NCBI RefSeq assembly: GCF_028561755.1
Contig: NZ_JAQQTD010000004.1
Coordinates: forward strand, 1 to 64,000
Direction of reading: 5' to 3'
DNA from: Altibacter sp. HG106
GTDB lineage: Bacteria; Bacteroidota; Bacteroidia; Flavobacteriales; Flavobacteriaceae
Length of the DNA: 64,000 nucleotides
Program-made: the position numbers and the translations under genes
The notes under the pieces: model-generated
What the model was told of the DNA's origin: nothing
The model's input: the letters and a program-made list of their open reading frames with translations, nothing else
The model's database searches: none
Part shown: piece by piece, positions 43,184-53,030 of the stretch
Position numbering within the stretch: the stretch's first letter is position 1
Layout of the letters: each line of letters starts with the position of its first letter

Positions 43184-44389
43184 GTGAGGTTCTCGCTCTA
43201 CATCGCAAAGCGGTACTTGTTCTCAAAAAGCAGCAGCAACGCAATAAACATAATTTCTATTATCGCAGCAGTGGGTGTCATCGTAGGGGCAATGGCGTTG
43301 TTTATTGTACTTTCGGCCTTTTCAGGACTGAAAGATTTTAGTCTTCAGTTCAGTAATTTTTTCGATAGTGATCTAAAAGTGGTTCCCGCATCAGGGAAAA
43401 CCCTTCGTTTTTCTGAAGCCTCTGAAGCTAAGCTGAAGGCTTTGCCTGGTGTCGCTTCTTATGCGCAGGTAGTCCAGGAACGCGTTTTCTTGCAGTTCAA
43501 AGGGAAGAACGCCATCGCTTCAATTAAAGGAGTGGGTGCTTCTTATGGTTCCGTAAAGCCGTTGGATAGTATCTTGGCGGTGGGACAGTGGTTTACGCCA
43601 GGTGACGGAGAAGTTGTTATGGGATTCGGAACCGCCTATAAACTCTCTATCGGCACGTACGACTACACCGATTTTTTACAGTTATATGTTCCGAAACCGG
43701 GAACGGGTCAAATTACAGCGCTCGATGCCGCCAATGCTTTTAATACCACTTCTGCGGTCGTTTCTGGCGTGTATGATGTGAATGAGGATGCCAATAATGC
43801 CTACGTTTTTAGCGATATCGAAACCGCACGGAAATTGCTTGAGATGGATGCGCAAACACTTTCCTCTTTAGAAATTAAGATGGCGCCCTCCGCCGATGAA
43901 GAAGAACTTCGCGGCCAGTTGCAATCTATTTTTTCCGAAGAGATTAGCGTGAAAAACCGCATTCAGCAGAATGATGCCCTGTATAAAATGCTAAATACGG
44001 AAAACATTGCGGTCTACTTGATTTTTACCCTGGTTATGATTATTGCCCTGTTCAATGTGATTGGGTCTATCATTATGATGATTCTCGACAAACGAAAAAA
44101 CATTAAAACCCTTTATAATCTGGGGGCCACCTTAGGGGAAATCAGAAATATTTTCTTCTTACAAGGGGTATTAATGACCACCTTGGGAGGGATATTGGGT
44201 ATCTTGCTGGGAATTGGCATCGTTTGGGGGCAACTTCAATTTAAGTGGGTGTATATTACGGCCACGCTTCCCTACCCCATGCAACTCACCTTGCCTAATG
44301 TTCTTGTGGTCTTCGGAACGATTTTTATCCTGGGACTTCTCGCCTCTAAAATAGCCGCCAGTCGGGTACGGGCTCCGTTGCTTACTTAG
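43184..44389 (+). CDS. FtsX-like ABC permease (LolC/LolE-type)
   Basis: A 401-residue membrane protein with an N-terminal MacB-type helix (about 18-45), a large periplasmic domain (about 45-270) and three C-terminal helices (FtsX domain; near 272-300, 320-345 and 365-390). It begins RFSLYIAKRYLFSKSSSNAINIIS, the LolC/LolE start. The likely role is releasing lipoproteins from the inner membrane for transport to the outer membrane. The matching LolD ATPase is not adjacent. The start is GTG, one base after rbfA, indicating coupling. It overlaps dusB by 4 bp at the 3' end. Confidence 0.9.
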   Translation: MRFSLYIAKRYLFSKSSSNAINIISIIAAVGVIVGAMALFIVLSAFSGLKDFSLQFSNFFDSDLKVVPASGKTLRFSEASEAKLKALPGVASYAQVVQERVFLQFKGKNAIASIKGVGASYGSVKPLDSILAVGQWFTPGDGEVVMGFGTAYKLSIGTYDYTDFLQLYVPKPGTGQITALDAANAFNTTSAVVSGVYDVNEDANNAYVFSDIETARKLLEMDAQTLSSLEIKMAPSADEEELRGQLQSIFSEEISVKNRIQQNDALYKMLNTENIAVYLIFTLVMIIALFNVIGSIIMMILDKRKNIKTLYNLGATLGEIRNIFFLQGVLMTTLGGILGILLGIGIVWGQLQFKWVYITATLPYPMQLTLPNVLVVFGTIFILGLLASKIAASRVRAPLLT

Positions 44390-45378
44390 GCGAATTGATA
44401 ATCTCCAAACTCCGCCAGCACCTCGTCGAAGGCATCAAAAACGCCTTGCGGTTCGTCGCTCGTTACCATTTTCATTCGAAACGGCTTGAAATTGGGGATG
44501 CCTTTAAAGTAATTTGTATAATGCCTTCTTGTCTCGAATACCCCTAGCCGTTCGCCTTTCCAGTCGATAGCCATTTGCAGGTGTCTGCGAGCCGCGTCAA
44601 CCCGCTCCTGCATGCTTGGCGGGTCGCAGTGTTTTCCGGTGGCCATAAAGTGTTTTACTTCCTTAAAAAACCAAGGATACCCAATACTTGCCCTTCCTAT
44701 CATCGCGCCGTCTAACCCATAGACATCTCGCATTTCGACCGCACGTTCGGGAGTATCGACGTCGCCGTTTCCGAAGACAGGAATATGCATTCTCGGATTA
44801 TTCTTCACTTCAGCAATGGGTTTCCAATTCGCTTCGCCCTTGTACATTTGGGCTCGCGTCCGTCCGTGTATTGAAATGGCTTTACAGCCAACGTCCTGCA
44901 GCCGCTCGGCTACCTCAACGATTTTTATAGAGTCGTGATCCCATCCTAAGCGTGTCTTTACGGTCACGGGTAGCTTGGTGTGTTTTACCATCGCTTCCGT
45001 GAGAGACACCATCAGGTCAATGTCTTTTAAAATCCCGGCACCGGCTCCTTTTGAAACGACCTTCTTTACAGGACATCCAAAATTGATGTCGATGATATCC
45101 GGGCCGCTGGCTTCCACAATTTCTACACTTTTCAACATAGATTCCAGCACCGCTCCAAAAATCTGAATTCCAACCGGGCGTTCCTTTTCGTAGATGTCGA
45201 GCTTCATAACACTTTTTGCTGCGTCGCGAATTAAGCCTTCCGAAGAAATAAACTCTGTGTACACCACGTCAGCTCCTTGCTCTTTACACAAGGCGCGAAA
45301 TGGAGGGTCGCTCACATCTTCCATGGGAGCTAACAAGAGCGGAAAGTCGCCCACATCGATATCGCCAATCATTGCCAT
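44386..45378 (-). CDS. dusB: tRNA-dihydrouridine synthase
   Basis: A 330-residue FMN enzyme that reduces uridines in the tRNA D-loop. LLLAPMEDVSDPPFRALC at the FMN site, YTEFISSEGL, INFGCPVKKVVSKGAGAGIL with the catalytic Cys, SIHGRTRAQMYKG, GNGDV and MIGRASIGYPW are all present and favour the DusB group. It overlaps the permease gene by 4 bp. Confidence 0.95.
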   Translation of the reverse strand: MAMIGDIDVGDFPLLLAPMEDVSDPPFRALCKEQGADVVYTEFISSEGLIRDAAKSVMKLDIYEKERPVGIQIFGAVLESMLKSVEIVEASGPDIIDINFGCPVKKVVSKGAGAGILKDIDLMVSLTEAMVKHTKLPVTVKTRLGWDHDSIKIVEVAERLQDVGCKAISIHGRTRAQMYKGEANWKPIAEVKNNPRMHIPVFGNGDVDTPERAVEMRDVYGLDGAMIGRASIGYPWFFKEVKHFMATGKHCDPPSMQERVDAARRHLQMAIDWKGERLGVFETRRHYTNYFKGIPNFKPFRMKMVTSDEPQGVFDAFDEVLAEFGDYQFA

Positions 45379-45410
45379 GCTGCAAAAATAAGGAATTTGT
45401 AGGTAGTAAA

Positions 45411-47819
45411 TTACTCCAATCGATCGCCTTCGTCGCTTTCAATAGTGCCTCGGTTGTCACGAAGACGCGCGTTTCCGAAGTTGTATTGAAACCCAACGCG
45501 AAATAATCGGGACGGTCCACGCGCTAAATAACTATTGTTCTGATTGTAATAACGAGAGGTTAAGCGAATAGGGTCGGTAAAAAAGATATCATCGACTCCC
45601 ATGGTTAACGAAGCGCGATCGTCCCAGAAGGATTTTCGGAAGGAGACCGACAGGTTAAATCTATTTTTATACGAAAAAGAGCCCGCGATCAAATTAGAAA
45701 AGTAGTAGGCTACGATATCTGCCGTCCAATTTGCTTCTTTTGAAAGGGTAAGGCGGTGGAAGGTCTGACCGAAAAACCCATAGGTACTGTTGCTCGCCGT
45801 TTCTTGCGGACTCGCAATACTGAAAAATTCATTTTCAATGTAGAAGCTTGACGTGACCACGCTCAAATACCACCAGGGACGCACATACGAATTGTAGATA
45901 ATATCAAGGCTGTACTGAAACTCTTCTATCAAATTGGCATCCACAGTAAAGAGCGTGCTGTTTTCGTTATCTTGAAATGTGAGTTTGTCAAGGTAATTTT
46001 TATGATGCTGGTAATACGCTTCAATAAAAAGTTTCCGTTTGTGGGCGTACTCCAGTGAAATCTTGTTTTCAATAGAAGGTCGAAGGTTTGGGTTTCCGCC
46101 GCTGAAATTATTTTCATTCAAAAAATATCGAAACGGATTTAAGCTCTGGTAGCGTGGCCGCTGAATACGTCGCGCATAGCTAAGACCTATCGTATTCTGA
46201 TTTTTCAAGGTGTGTTGCACCGAAACATTGGGAAAAAGCTCAAAATACGATTGCGTATTGACCACTCCTAAGGATTGTGAATCTCCGTTTACATCGGTAT
46301 ACTCTGCTCTCAGTCCGAAAACCGCACTCCATCGCTCTCCTTCTTTAGAGGCTTCGGCATAGGCGGCATAAATTTTCTCCTGATACAAGAATAGGTCAGA
46401 TAATGCGTCATTGAACTGTGGCGTGGCTTCCAAATCGGAATCAAAGAAATCCAAACCGCTTTCCGTATCGATATACGAATATTTGAGTCCGCCAGAAAAC
46501 GACATCCCGCCAATCGAGGTAGTTACGTCGGTCTGACCACTAAAGATGGCTGTTTCCTGCAGCGCTTCCGTCCGAAAACGGTTGTTTCTAAGGATCGCAT
46601 TGTCTGGCGAAAAATAACGTGTGTTCACCTGTTGCATTTGGTCAAACTGATACCGAATATAATTAACTGTGGTACGAAGGGAGGCCCCTTTATCATTTAG
46701 GGTGAGGTCGTGGGTCACAGCTGTGGAAAACGTCGCTGTGTCATTTTCTAAAAAGCTGTTGGTATTGAACGTAGAGTCGCGCTGCTGCTGGGCATTGGAG
46801 ATAATCCCAAACACATCGTTCTGATATGTTTTGTCCGGCGATACCTGTCCGCTCACATTTAGATTGAGACTATTGGCTTCATTAATTTCGATATCTGCCA
46901 CCAAGTTGGCCTGATGCGCGTAACTACGCGTTATTCTTGAAAAGTCGGTTTCCCAAAAACTCTTCGTACTATTATCTGGGTTAAAAAACTCAATAGCGTT
47001 ATCATCTTGTTTCAGTTCCTTTCTCGGACTAAAACTATAGCTTCCGTACAGGTTTAGCCAGTTATTTTTATAAAAGTGGGAGGTAGCCACATTGTATTTG
47101 GCAAAGACCGCCTGTTCGTAGGTTCCGGAAACTGTTCCTTTATAACCAATAGCGATGGCTCGGGAGGTCTTAATATTGAGCGCCGTTCCCGCTTCCGCAT
47201 CAAACTGTGCGGAAGGATTGGTAATGACCTCAATTTCTTTGATTGCTGAAGCATCGGTGTTTTGTAAAAGCGACGCCACTTCCGAAGCGGACAAGTAGAC
47301 CCGCTTGTCGTTGATATAAATAACCGGCGTACTAAATTTGATCTGAATATCATTCCCCAACACCACTACTCCTGGCGTTTTTTTAAGAAGGTCGAAGGTA
47401 TTGCCGGTTGCTAACGCCGTATTCTCTATAGTAAAAACAAGTTTTCCCGGTTCTTTTCGGAGTATCGGTTCTTTAGAAGTGATCACGGTCTCTCCAAGCT
47501 GTTCGGTGTTCTCGACTAATGTGATAGTTCCTAGCGGGTTGTCCTTCGGAAGCGAAAGCGAGAGCGTTTGGGTTTGAAAGCCGAGGTAGCTAATTTGTAA
47601 CGTATAGGACCCTGAATTTACAGGCTGCAAGCGGAAGCTTCCGTCCTCATCTGTAGCGGTTCCCTGCAAGGATGTTTCGCCAGAAGCGTCAAGCAACAAT
47701 ACCGTCGCAAAAGATACTGGCTTATTGGCATTATCGACGACAGTTCCCTGTACGGAAACCTGCTGGGCATGTGACGTAATAAAAACACATAGCACTAAGA
47801 GAATGAGTGCTCGAGACAT
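45411..47819 (-). CDS. Outer membrane beta-barrel protein with carboxypeptidase regulatory-like domain
   Basis: An 802-residue TonB-receptor-like protein. A signal peptide (to HAQQ) is followed by a CarboxypepD_reg-like domain (about 22-105, GTVVDNANKPVSFATVLLLD, DEDGSFRLQPVNSGSYTLQISYLGFQ), a plug-like region (about 110-230) and a long beta-barrel ending with an aromatic strand (GFQYNFGN) and a short acidic tail. This matches the OMP_b-brl_3 family rather than SusC, and no SusD partner is adjacent. The substrate is unknown. It is apparently monocistronic. Confidence 0.92.
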   Translation of the reverse strand: MSRALILLVLCVFITSHAQQVSVQGTVVDNANKPVSFATVLLLDASGETSLQGTATDEDGSFRLQPVNSGSYTLQISYLGFQTQTLSLSLPKDNPLGTITLVENTEQLGETVITSKEPILRKEPGKLVFTIENTALATGNTFDLLKKTPGVVVLGNDIQIKFSTPVIYINDKRVYLSASEVASLLQNTDASAIKEIEVITNPSAQFDAEAGTALNIKTSRAIAIGYKGTVSGTYEQAVFAKYNVATSHFYKNNWLNLYGSYSFSPRKELKQDDNAIEFFNPDNSTKSFWETDFSRITRSYAHQANLVADIEINEANSLNLNVSGQVSPDKTYQNDVFGIISNAQQQRDSTFNTNSFLENDTATFSTAVTHDLTLNDKGASLRTTVNYIRYQFDQMQQVNTRYFSPDNAILRNNRFRTEALQETAIFSGQTDVTTSIGGMSFSGGLKYSYIDTESGLDFFDSDLEATPQFNDALSDLFLYQEKIYAAYAEASKEGERWSAVFGLRAEYTDVNGDSQSLGVVNTQSYFELFPNVSVQHTLKNQNTIGLSYARRIQRPRYQSLNPFRYFLNENNFSGGNPNLRPSIENKISLEYAHKRKLFIEAYYQHHKNYLDKLTFQDNENSTLFTVDANLIEEFQYSLDIIYNSYVRPWWYLSVVTSSFYIENEFFSIASPQETASNSTYGFFGQTFHRLTLSKEANWTADIVAYYFSNLIAGSFSYKNRFNLSVSFRKSFWDDRASLTMGVDDIFFTDPIRLTSRYYNQNNSYLARGPSRLFRVGFQYNFGNARLRDNRGTIESDEGDRLE

Positions 47820-47968
47820 AAGTTTGGCGGTCTGTTAATCTTGCATTTAGCGGTGCAAAGTAATAACAAGTATACTTTAAAAAAGAGTGTTATTACAAAT
47901 AATGTGGCTTAAATTGCCAAAAACGCACAGGAATTCTTCATCTGCTATCGTTTCCCCTCTTTTTCAGT

Positions 47969-47976
47969 TATATTTG
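47969..47976 (+). promoter_or_regulatory. Probable -7 box of lepA promoter
   Basis: TATATTTG matches TAnnTTTG, 50 bp before the lepA ATG, in the 207-bp gap between the divergent outer membrane barrel gene and lepA. No clear -33 TTG is seen. Nothing else recognisable lies in the gap. Confidence 0.5.
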
Positions 47977-48026
47977 CATCCTGCTTTCGACGGGAGTTAT
48001 GTTGAATTCCGGAAGCCTTATTGACT

Positions 48027-49823
48027 ATGAAAAACATTCGAAATTTTTGCATCATTGCCCATATCGATCATGGGAAAAGTACGTTAGCCGATCGGCTGCT
48101 TGATTTTACGGGTTCTGTAACCGACCGTGAAAAAAAAGAGCAGCTCTTGGACAGTATGGACCTAGAACGAGAACGTGGTATCACCATTAAGAGCCACGCC
48201 ATTCAAATGGAGTACACCCACGAAGGCGAAACCTACACATTAAACCTAATCGATACCCCCGGTCACGTTGATTTCTCGTATGAGGTTTCTAGAAGTATTG
48301 CGGCTTGTGAAGGAGCGCTGTTAGTGGTCGATGCCGCGCAAAGTATTCAGGCGCAAACCATTTCAAATCTATATTTAGCCCTGGAAAACGACCTTGAAAT
48401 CATCCCTGTGTTGAACAAGGTAGACCTTCCTTCTGCCAATCCGGAAGAGGTGACCGACGATATTGTTGATCTCTTGGGTTGTGATGCTGATGAAGTAATT
48501 CCGGCCAGCGCAAAAACCGGATTGGGAATTGAAGAAATTCTCGCCGCCATCATCGAACGAGTACCCGCTCCCAAGGGGGTAGCTGATGAGCCGCTACAGG
48601 CCTTGATCTTCGATTCGGTGTACAATCCGTTTCGGGGTGTAGAAACGTATTTTCGCGTCTTAAATGGGGAAATCAAAAAAGGGCAGCAGATAAAGTTCAT
48701 GGCTACTGGCAAAAACTATTTTGCCGATGAGGTGGGAACCTTAAAGCTGAAACAGCTGCCGAAGCAAGTCATTAAAACCGGAGACGTAGGGTATTTGATC
48801 ACCGGAATTAAAGATGCGAGGGAAGTAAAAGTTGGGGATACCATCACCGATGCAAAACAGCCCACTACCAATATGATCGAAGGGTTTGAAGATGTAAAAC
48901 CTATGGTATTCGCAGGAATCTACCCTGTTGATACCGAAGATTACGAAGAGCTGCGTGCTTCCATGGAGAAGCTTCAGCTTAATGACGCGTCATTAGTTTT
49001 TCAACCGGAAAGTTCGGCGGCGCTCGGATTTGGGTTTCGCTGCGGATTCTTAGGAATGTTGCACCTAGAAATTATTCAGGAGCGTTTGGAGCGAGAATTC
49101 GACATGACCGTAATTACAACGGTTCCTAACGTTTCCTATCACGCATACACCACCAAGGAGCCCGAAGAGGCGATCTTGGTAAACAACCCAAGTGACCTCC
49201 CCGATCCTTCTACGCTTGATCACGTAGAAGAGCCTTATATCAAGGCAACCATCATCACGAAAGCCGATTTTGTGGGGCCGGTGATGTCTTTATGTATTGA
49301 AAAACGCGGTCAAATTACAAACCAAACTTATTTAACAACCGAACGAGTTGAGTTGTCTTTTGATATGCCGCTGGCCGAAATCGTATTCGATTTCTACGAT
49401 CGGCTGAAAACCGTTTCGCGCGGCTACGCTTCCTTTGACTACTCGCCTATCGGTATGCGAACTTCGAAGTTAGTAAAGGTAGATGTCTTATTAAACGGAA
49501 ACACGGTAGATGCATTGTCTGCCTTATTGCACCAGGATAACGCATACGACATCGGTAAAAAGATGTGTGAAAAGTTGCGAACCCTCATTCCGAGGCAACA
49601 ATTCGACATCCCCATCCAGGCAGCAATCGGTGCAAAAATTATCGCTAGAGAAACCGTTAAGGCACTTCGGAAGGATGTCACGGCAAAGTGTTACGGGGGC
49701 GATATTTCTCGTAAACGAAAGCTGTTAGAAAAGCAAAAGAAAGGGAAGAAACGGATGCGCGCTGTAGGTAATGTAGAAATTCCGCAGGAAGCGTTTATGG
49801 CCGTTTTAAAGCTGAACGATTAA
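48027..49823 (+). CDS. lepA: Elongation factor 4 (LepA)
   Basis: A 598-residue translational GTPase that acts on stalled or maturing ribosomes. G1 HIDHGKST, G2 RERGIT, G3 DTPGHVD, G4 NKVD and G5 SAKTG are in order; domains II, III, V and the LepA-specific C-terminal domain (ending FMAVLKLND) follow. The ATG at 48027 is preferred over an upstream in-frame TTG at 48021. Its stop overlaps the convergent small lipoprotein gene by 4 bp. Confidence 0.97.
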   Translation: MKNIRNFCIIAHIDHGKSTLADRLLDFTGSVTDREKKEQLLDSMDLERERGITIKSHAIQMEYTHEGETYTLNLIDTPGHVDFSYEVSRSIAACEGALLVVDAAQSIQAQTISNLYLALENDLEIIPVLNKVDLPSANPEEVTDDIVDLLGCDADEVIPASAKTGLGIEEILAAIIERVPAPKGVADEPLQALIFDSVYNPFRGVETYFRVLNGEIKKGQQIKFMATGKNYFADEVGTLKLKQLPKQVIKTGDVGYLITGIKDAREVKVGDTITDAKQPTTNMIEGFEDVKPMVFAGIYPVDTEDYEELRASMEKLQLNDASLVFQPESSAALGFGFRCGFLGMLHLEIIQERLEREFDMTVITTVPNVSYHAYTTKEPEEAILVNNPSDLPDPSTLDHVEEPYIKATIITKADFVGPVMSLCIEKRGQITNQTYLTTERVELSFDMPLAEIVFDFYDRLKTVSRGYASFDYSPIGMRTSKLVKVDVLLNGNTVDALSALLHQDNAYDIGKKMCEKLRTLIPRQQFDIPIQAAIGAKIIARETVKALRKDVTAKCYGGDISRKRKLLEKQKKGKKRMRAVGNVEIPQEAFMAVLKLND

Positions 49824-50044
49824 ATTCCTCCGCAGCTTACGCCGGTTTCGCGTAAGTCTTCTACGTAACGATCATATGGGGTATTAGTGTCATCTCCATT
49901 AACGGAAGCATTCCCGTTGCCTTCGCGACACAATTCAAAGTTGGCCGTCTGATCGGAACGACACGTAGTACAGGTGCGGCCCTCATCATCCTCGCAGGAG
50001 AAGAAGAACAGAATAGAGGCGCAAATAAGAACGGTTCTTTTCAT
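49820..50044 (-). CDS. Small cysteine-rich lipoprotein
   Basis: A 74-residue protein with a short signal peptide and lipobox FFFSC (Cys17). The mature part is acidic and has four further cysteines (CTTC, then single Cys in ELCREG and VSCGG), which could form two disulfides or a metal site. No family recognised. It lies 42 bp after the antiporter in the same direction and converges with lepA, overlapping its stop by 4 bp. Confidence 0.7.
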   Translation of the reverse strand: MKRTVLICASILFFFSCEDDEGRTCTTCRSDQTANFELCREGNGNASVNGDDTNTPYDRYVEDLRETGVSCGGI

Positions 50045-50086
50045 TTCGTAAGACGTATCTTTTACAACGGGCGTAATTCGAAAATA

Positions 50087-51958
50087 TTACTCCGGTGGAT
50101 TGTCGTCATCTTCCTCTTCATTCGCAACCGACAGCACATCCTCAAAATCAATCGGTTTACCCATGTAGACTAACTCACAACCCTGAGATACTTCCAAGTT
50201 TTCACGGGTAGATAACAATTTGATGTCGTCATCCTCATATTTCAGAAATAAGGCGACTGCATTCACCTCTTGTTCTATATGTCCTAACAACTTAATGAGC
50301 TGATCTTTACTGTTCACAGGTAATTCTTGGATAGAGGGAAAGTCTCTCGCAACTTCGGCAAGGCGAATGTAATCATGTGTTTTCGAGATGACATTGGTAT
50401 TGTTCAGGTTATTCTTGGCCCGCATCTCATCCGCATTTAAGAGTCGGAACGAACCGTTTTCTCCAAGCGATTCTTCGTAGCGCTTGATCGCCTGTTTATT
50501 GATTTCATCATTTCCAGTCATCGCCAACAGGTACCCTACATCATTCAATTCGATGTTGTCGGTAAGATCGTCTGCGTAAATATTGGCGTTTAGCGCTTCC
50601 AGTCCTAATTCACGCGCCTTATCGATATTATTGCGGTTGGTGTCTACCAATACCACGTGATGCTTGTTTTTCATCAAGTAGCTTCCAATGAGGCGAGATG
50701 CTTTGGAAGCGCCTACGATCACAATCCCTTCCGAGGTTTTTAAGAAAACCCCTACGGCAGAAGCGAATAGCCGCGCCGTCGCAGCATTAAGCAACACGGT
50801 AACGAGTACTACCGCGAAGACCAATGGCGTAATATATTCGGCACCGGGAAACCCTTCTTTTACGAGTTTGGTTCCGAAAAGCGAGGCGATACCGGCGGCC
50901 ACGATTCCTCTGGGACCAACCCAACTGATGAACATTTTTTCATTGTACTTGAGTGAGCTTCCGGCCGTACTGAGAAACACACCTATGGGACGCAGCACAA
51001 ATATGATTACCGCTAACAGCACTGCCGTTTTCCAATTGTAGATCAACAATAGGTCATCGATGCTAATGTTCGCTGACAGTAAGATGAATAGGATGGAAAT
51101 CAACAAGACACTCAACGACTCTTTAAAATAAAGTAGCTCCTTGAGGTTAGGCAGGTCGCTATTCCCCAGATACATTCCCATAACCACTACCGCTAGAAGT
51201 CCGCTTTCATGCGCAAACAAATCGCTTAGAACGAAGATCATTAGCACAAAGGAAAGTGCCACCACATTTAAGAGGTAGTGCGGAATGAGGCGACGTTTAA
51301 TGGCAAAATACAGCGCCCATCCGGCAGAAATTCCGAAGGAAAAACCAATGAGCACAATCTTTCCAAACTCAATGAGGGCTTGCTTGGTATACCCCGCGTC
51401 TCCTTCAACACTAATAAACTCAAAGACCAGAACGGCTACCAAGGCGCCAATAGGGTCGATTAGAATGCCCTCCCATTTTAGGATGGCTGAAACATCCTTC
51501 TTAAGCGGAATATTTCGAAGAATAGGCGTGATTACCGTAGGACCCGTCACAATGATAAGGGCTGAAAATAAAAAGGACATTCGCCAGTCGAGGCCAAAAA
51601 AGTAGTGTGCCGCGATACCGCCACCAATAAATGTGACGGCGCTGCCCAAACTAATAAGTTTTCCGATAACGGGACCTATTTTCGAAACTTCTCCTCGTCG
51701 CAGGGTTAGTCCGCCTTCAAAGAGAATGATTCCAATGGCCAGCGACACGAAGTAAAAGAGGTTCTCGTCTGGAAAGAGTCCGTCGCTCCCATTATAGATA
51801 GGTTGTATCCATTGGGTTCCGTCTTCTGAAAGCAGGGTAGACATGGGACCAACGAAGAGTCCGATCAAAATTAAAGGAAGTATCGCAGGAAGCTTAAACT
51901 TCCAGGCAACCCATTGGGCCAAAATTCCCAAAACAATGATTGCGGCCAATTCTAACAT
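50087..51958 (-). CDS. CPA1-type cation:proton antiporter with TrkA-N domain
   Basis: A 623-residue membrane protein: about 12 hydrophobic segments (1 to about 400) of the Na+/H+ exchanger domain, with ALIIVTGPTVITPILR and GPRGIVAAGIASLFG typical of NhaP-like antiporters, then a cytoplasmic TrkA-N (RCK) Rossmann domain (GIVIVGASKASRLIG ... DTN) and a C-terminal TrkA-C-like part. It should exchange Na+ or K+ for protons under nucleotide control. The Met at 51958 was preferred over one 11 codons upstream because it begins the first helix. Confidence 0.9.
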   Translation of the reverse strand: MLELAAIIVLGILAQWVAWKFKLPAILPLILIGLFVGPMSTLLSEDGTQWIQPIYNGSDGLFPDENLFYFVSLAIGIILFEGGLTLRRGEVSKIGPVIGKLISLGSAVTFIGGGIAAHYFFGLDWRMSFLFSALIIVTGPTVITPILRNIPLKKDVSAILKWEGILIDPIGALVAVLVFEFISVEGDAGYTKQALIEFGKIVLIGFSFGISAGWALYFAIKRRLIPHYLLNVVALSFVLMIFVLSDLFAHESGLLAVVVMGMYLGNSDLPNLKELLYFKESLSVLLISILFILLSANISIDDLLLIYNWKTAVLLAVIIFVLRPIGVFLSTAGSSLKYNEKMFISWVGPRGIVAAGIASLFGTKLVKEGFPGAEYITPLVFAVVLVTVLLNAATARLFASAVGVFLKTSEGIVIVGASKASRLIGSYLMKNKHHVVLVDTNRNNIDKARELGLEALNANIYADDLTDNIELNDVGYLLAMTGNDEINKQAIKRYEESLGENGSFRLLNADEMRAKNNLNNTNVISKTHDYIRLAEVARDFPSIQELPVNSKDQLIKLLGHIEQEVNAVALFLKYEDDDIKLLSTRENLEVSQGCELVYMGKPIDFEDVLSVANEEEDDDNPPE

Positions 51959-52157
51959 ACACGTTCTTTTTGGTAAAAATAAAAGAAACAAGATACACGA
52001 AAAAATAAAGAAGGACAGCTGCTTCCCTATTTTTTGAGAGCGCGGCCTATTTATTTTAAAGTTATGGCATTACATCGTACACCAAAATGCGCCAAATTCT
52101 TAATTATACCTTAACGAAATCGCTTGTTCGCCTTACTTTTAGTAATTTGCGCATTCT

Positions 52158-53018
52158 ATGAAATTATATCCTGTTGCTTCCGGAAACTTTAAGCTCGACG
52201 GCGGAGCCATGTTTGGAGTCGTTCCAAAAAGCCTTTGGTCCCGAACCAACCCCGCAGACAATCATAACATGATCGACATGGCAGCACGATGCCTGCTCAT
52301 TGAAAACGGCGATCGCCTTACATTGATCGACACGGGCATGGGAGACAAACAGAGCGACAAGTTTTTTGGATATTACTACCTATGGGGCGATGATTCTTTG
52401 GAAAAATCTCTAAAAGCACACGGATTTCATCCCGATGATATCACCGATGTGTTTATGACGCATCTTCATTTTGATCATTGTGGTGGAAGCATTCAGTGGA
52501 ACAAAGACCGAACCGGCTACGAACCCGCTTTCAAAAACGCGACGTTCTGGAGCAATCAAGATCACTGGAGTTGGGCGGTTCATCCTAACCGTCGGGAAAA
52601 AGCCTCTTTTTTAAAAGAGAATATCCTCCCTATGCAGGAATGCGGTCAATTGAAGTTTGTCAACGGACCGGAAGTCGATTTTGCCGAACCCAATGAAATG
52701 GATTTCGGCATCTTCTTTGCAGATGGACATACCGATAAACAAATGATTCCGCATATCACCTATCAGGATAAAACCATAGTATTTATGGCAGACCTGCTTC
52801 CTACGGCAGGACATTTGCCGCTTCCTTACGTGATGGGATATGACACCAGACCGCTTCTTACGCTTCCTGAAAAAGAGAAGTTCCTCAACGAAGCAGCCGA
52901 CAAAGGATATTATTTGTTTTTAGAACACGACGCCCACAATGAAATAATCACCGTAAAGCATACGGAAAAGGGGGTCCGACTCGACCAAACATTTACATGT
53001 AACGAACTCTTTAATTAA
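52158..53018 (+). CDS. MBL-fold metallo-hydrolase
   Basis: A 286-residue metallo-beta-lactamase-fold hydrolase. The metal motif THLHFDHCGG (H-x-H-x-D-H) is near 96-105, with downstream ligands in DGHTDKQM, MADLLPT and the final LEHDAHN. The fold's N-terminal part (LLIENGDRLTLIDTGMG) is intact. The layout resembles quorum-quenching lactonases and related enzymes, but the substrate is unknown. No signal peptide. The S8 peptidase gene follows after 12 bp. Confidence 0.88.
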   Translation: MKLYPVASGNFKLDGGAMFGVVPKSLWSRTNPADNHNMIDMAARCLLIENGDRLTLIDTGMGDKQSDKFFGYYYLWGDDSLEKSLKAHGFHPDDITDVFMTHLHFDHCGGSIQWNKDRTGYEPAFKNATFWSNQDHWSWAVHPNRREKASFLKENILPMQECGQLKFVNGPEVDFAEPNEMDFGIFFADGHTDKQMIPHITYQDKTIVFMADLLPTAGHLPLPYVMGYDTRPLLTLPEKEKFLNEAADKGYYLFLEHDAHNEIITVKHTEKGVRLDQTFTCNELFN

Positions 53019-53030
53019 TTAAATACGAAA

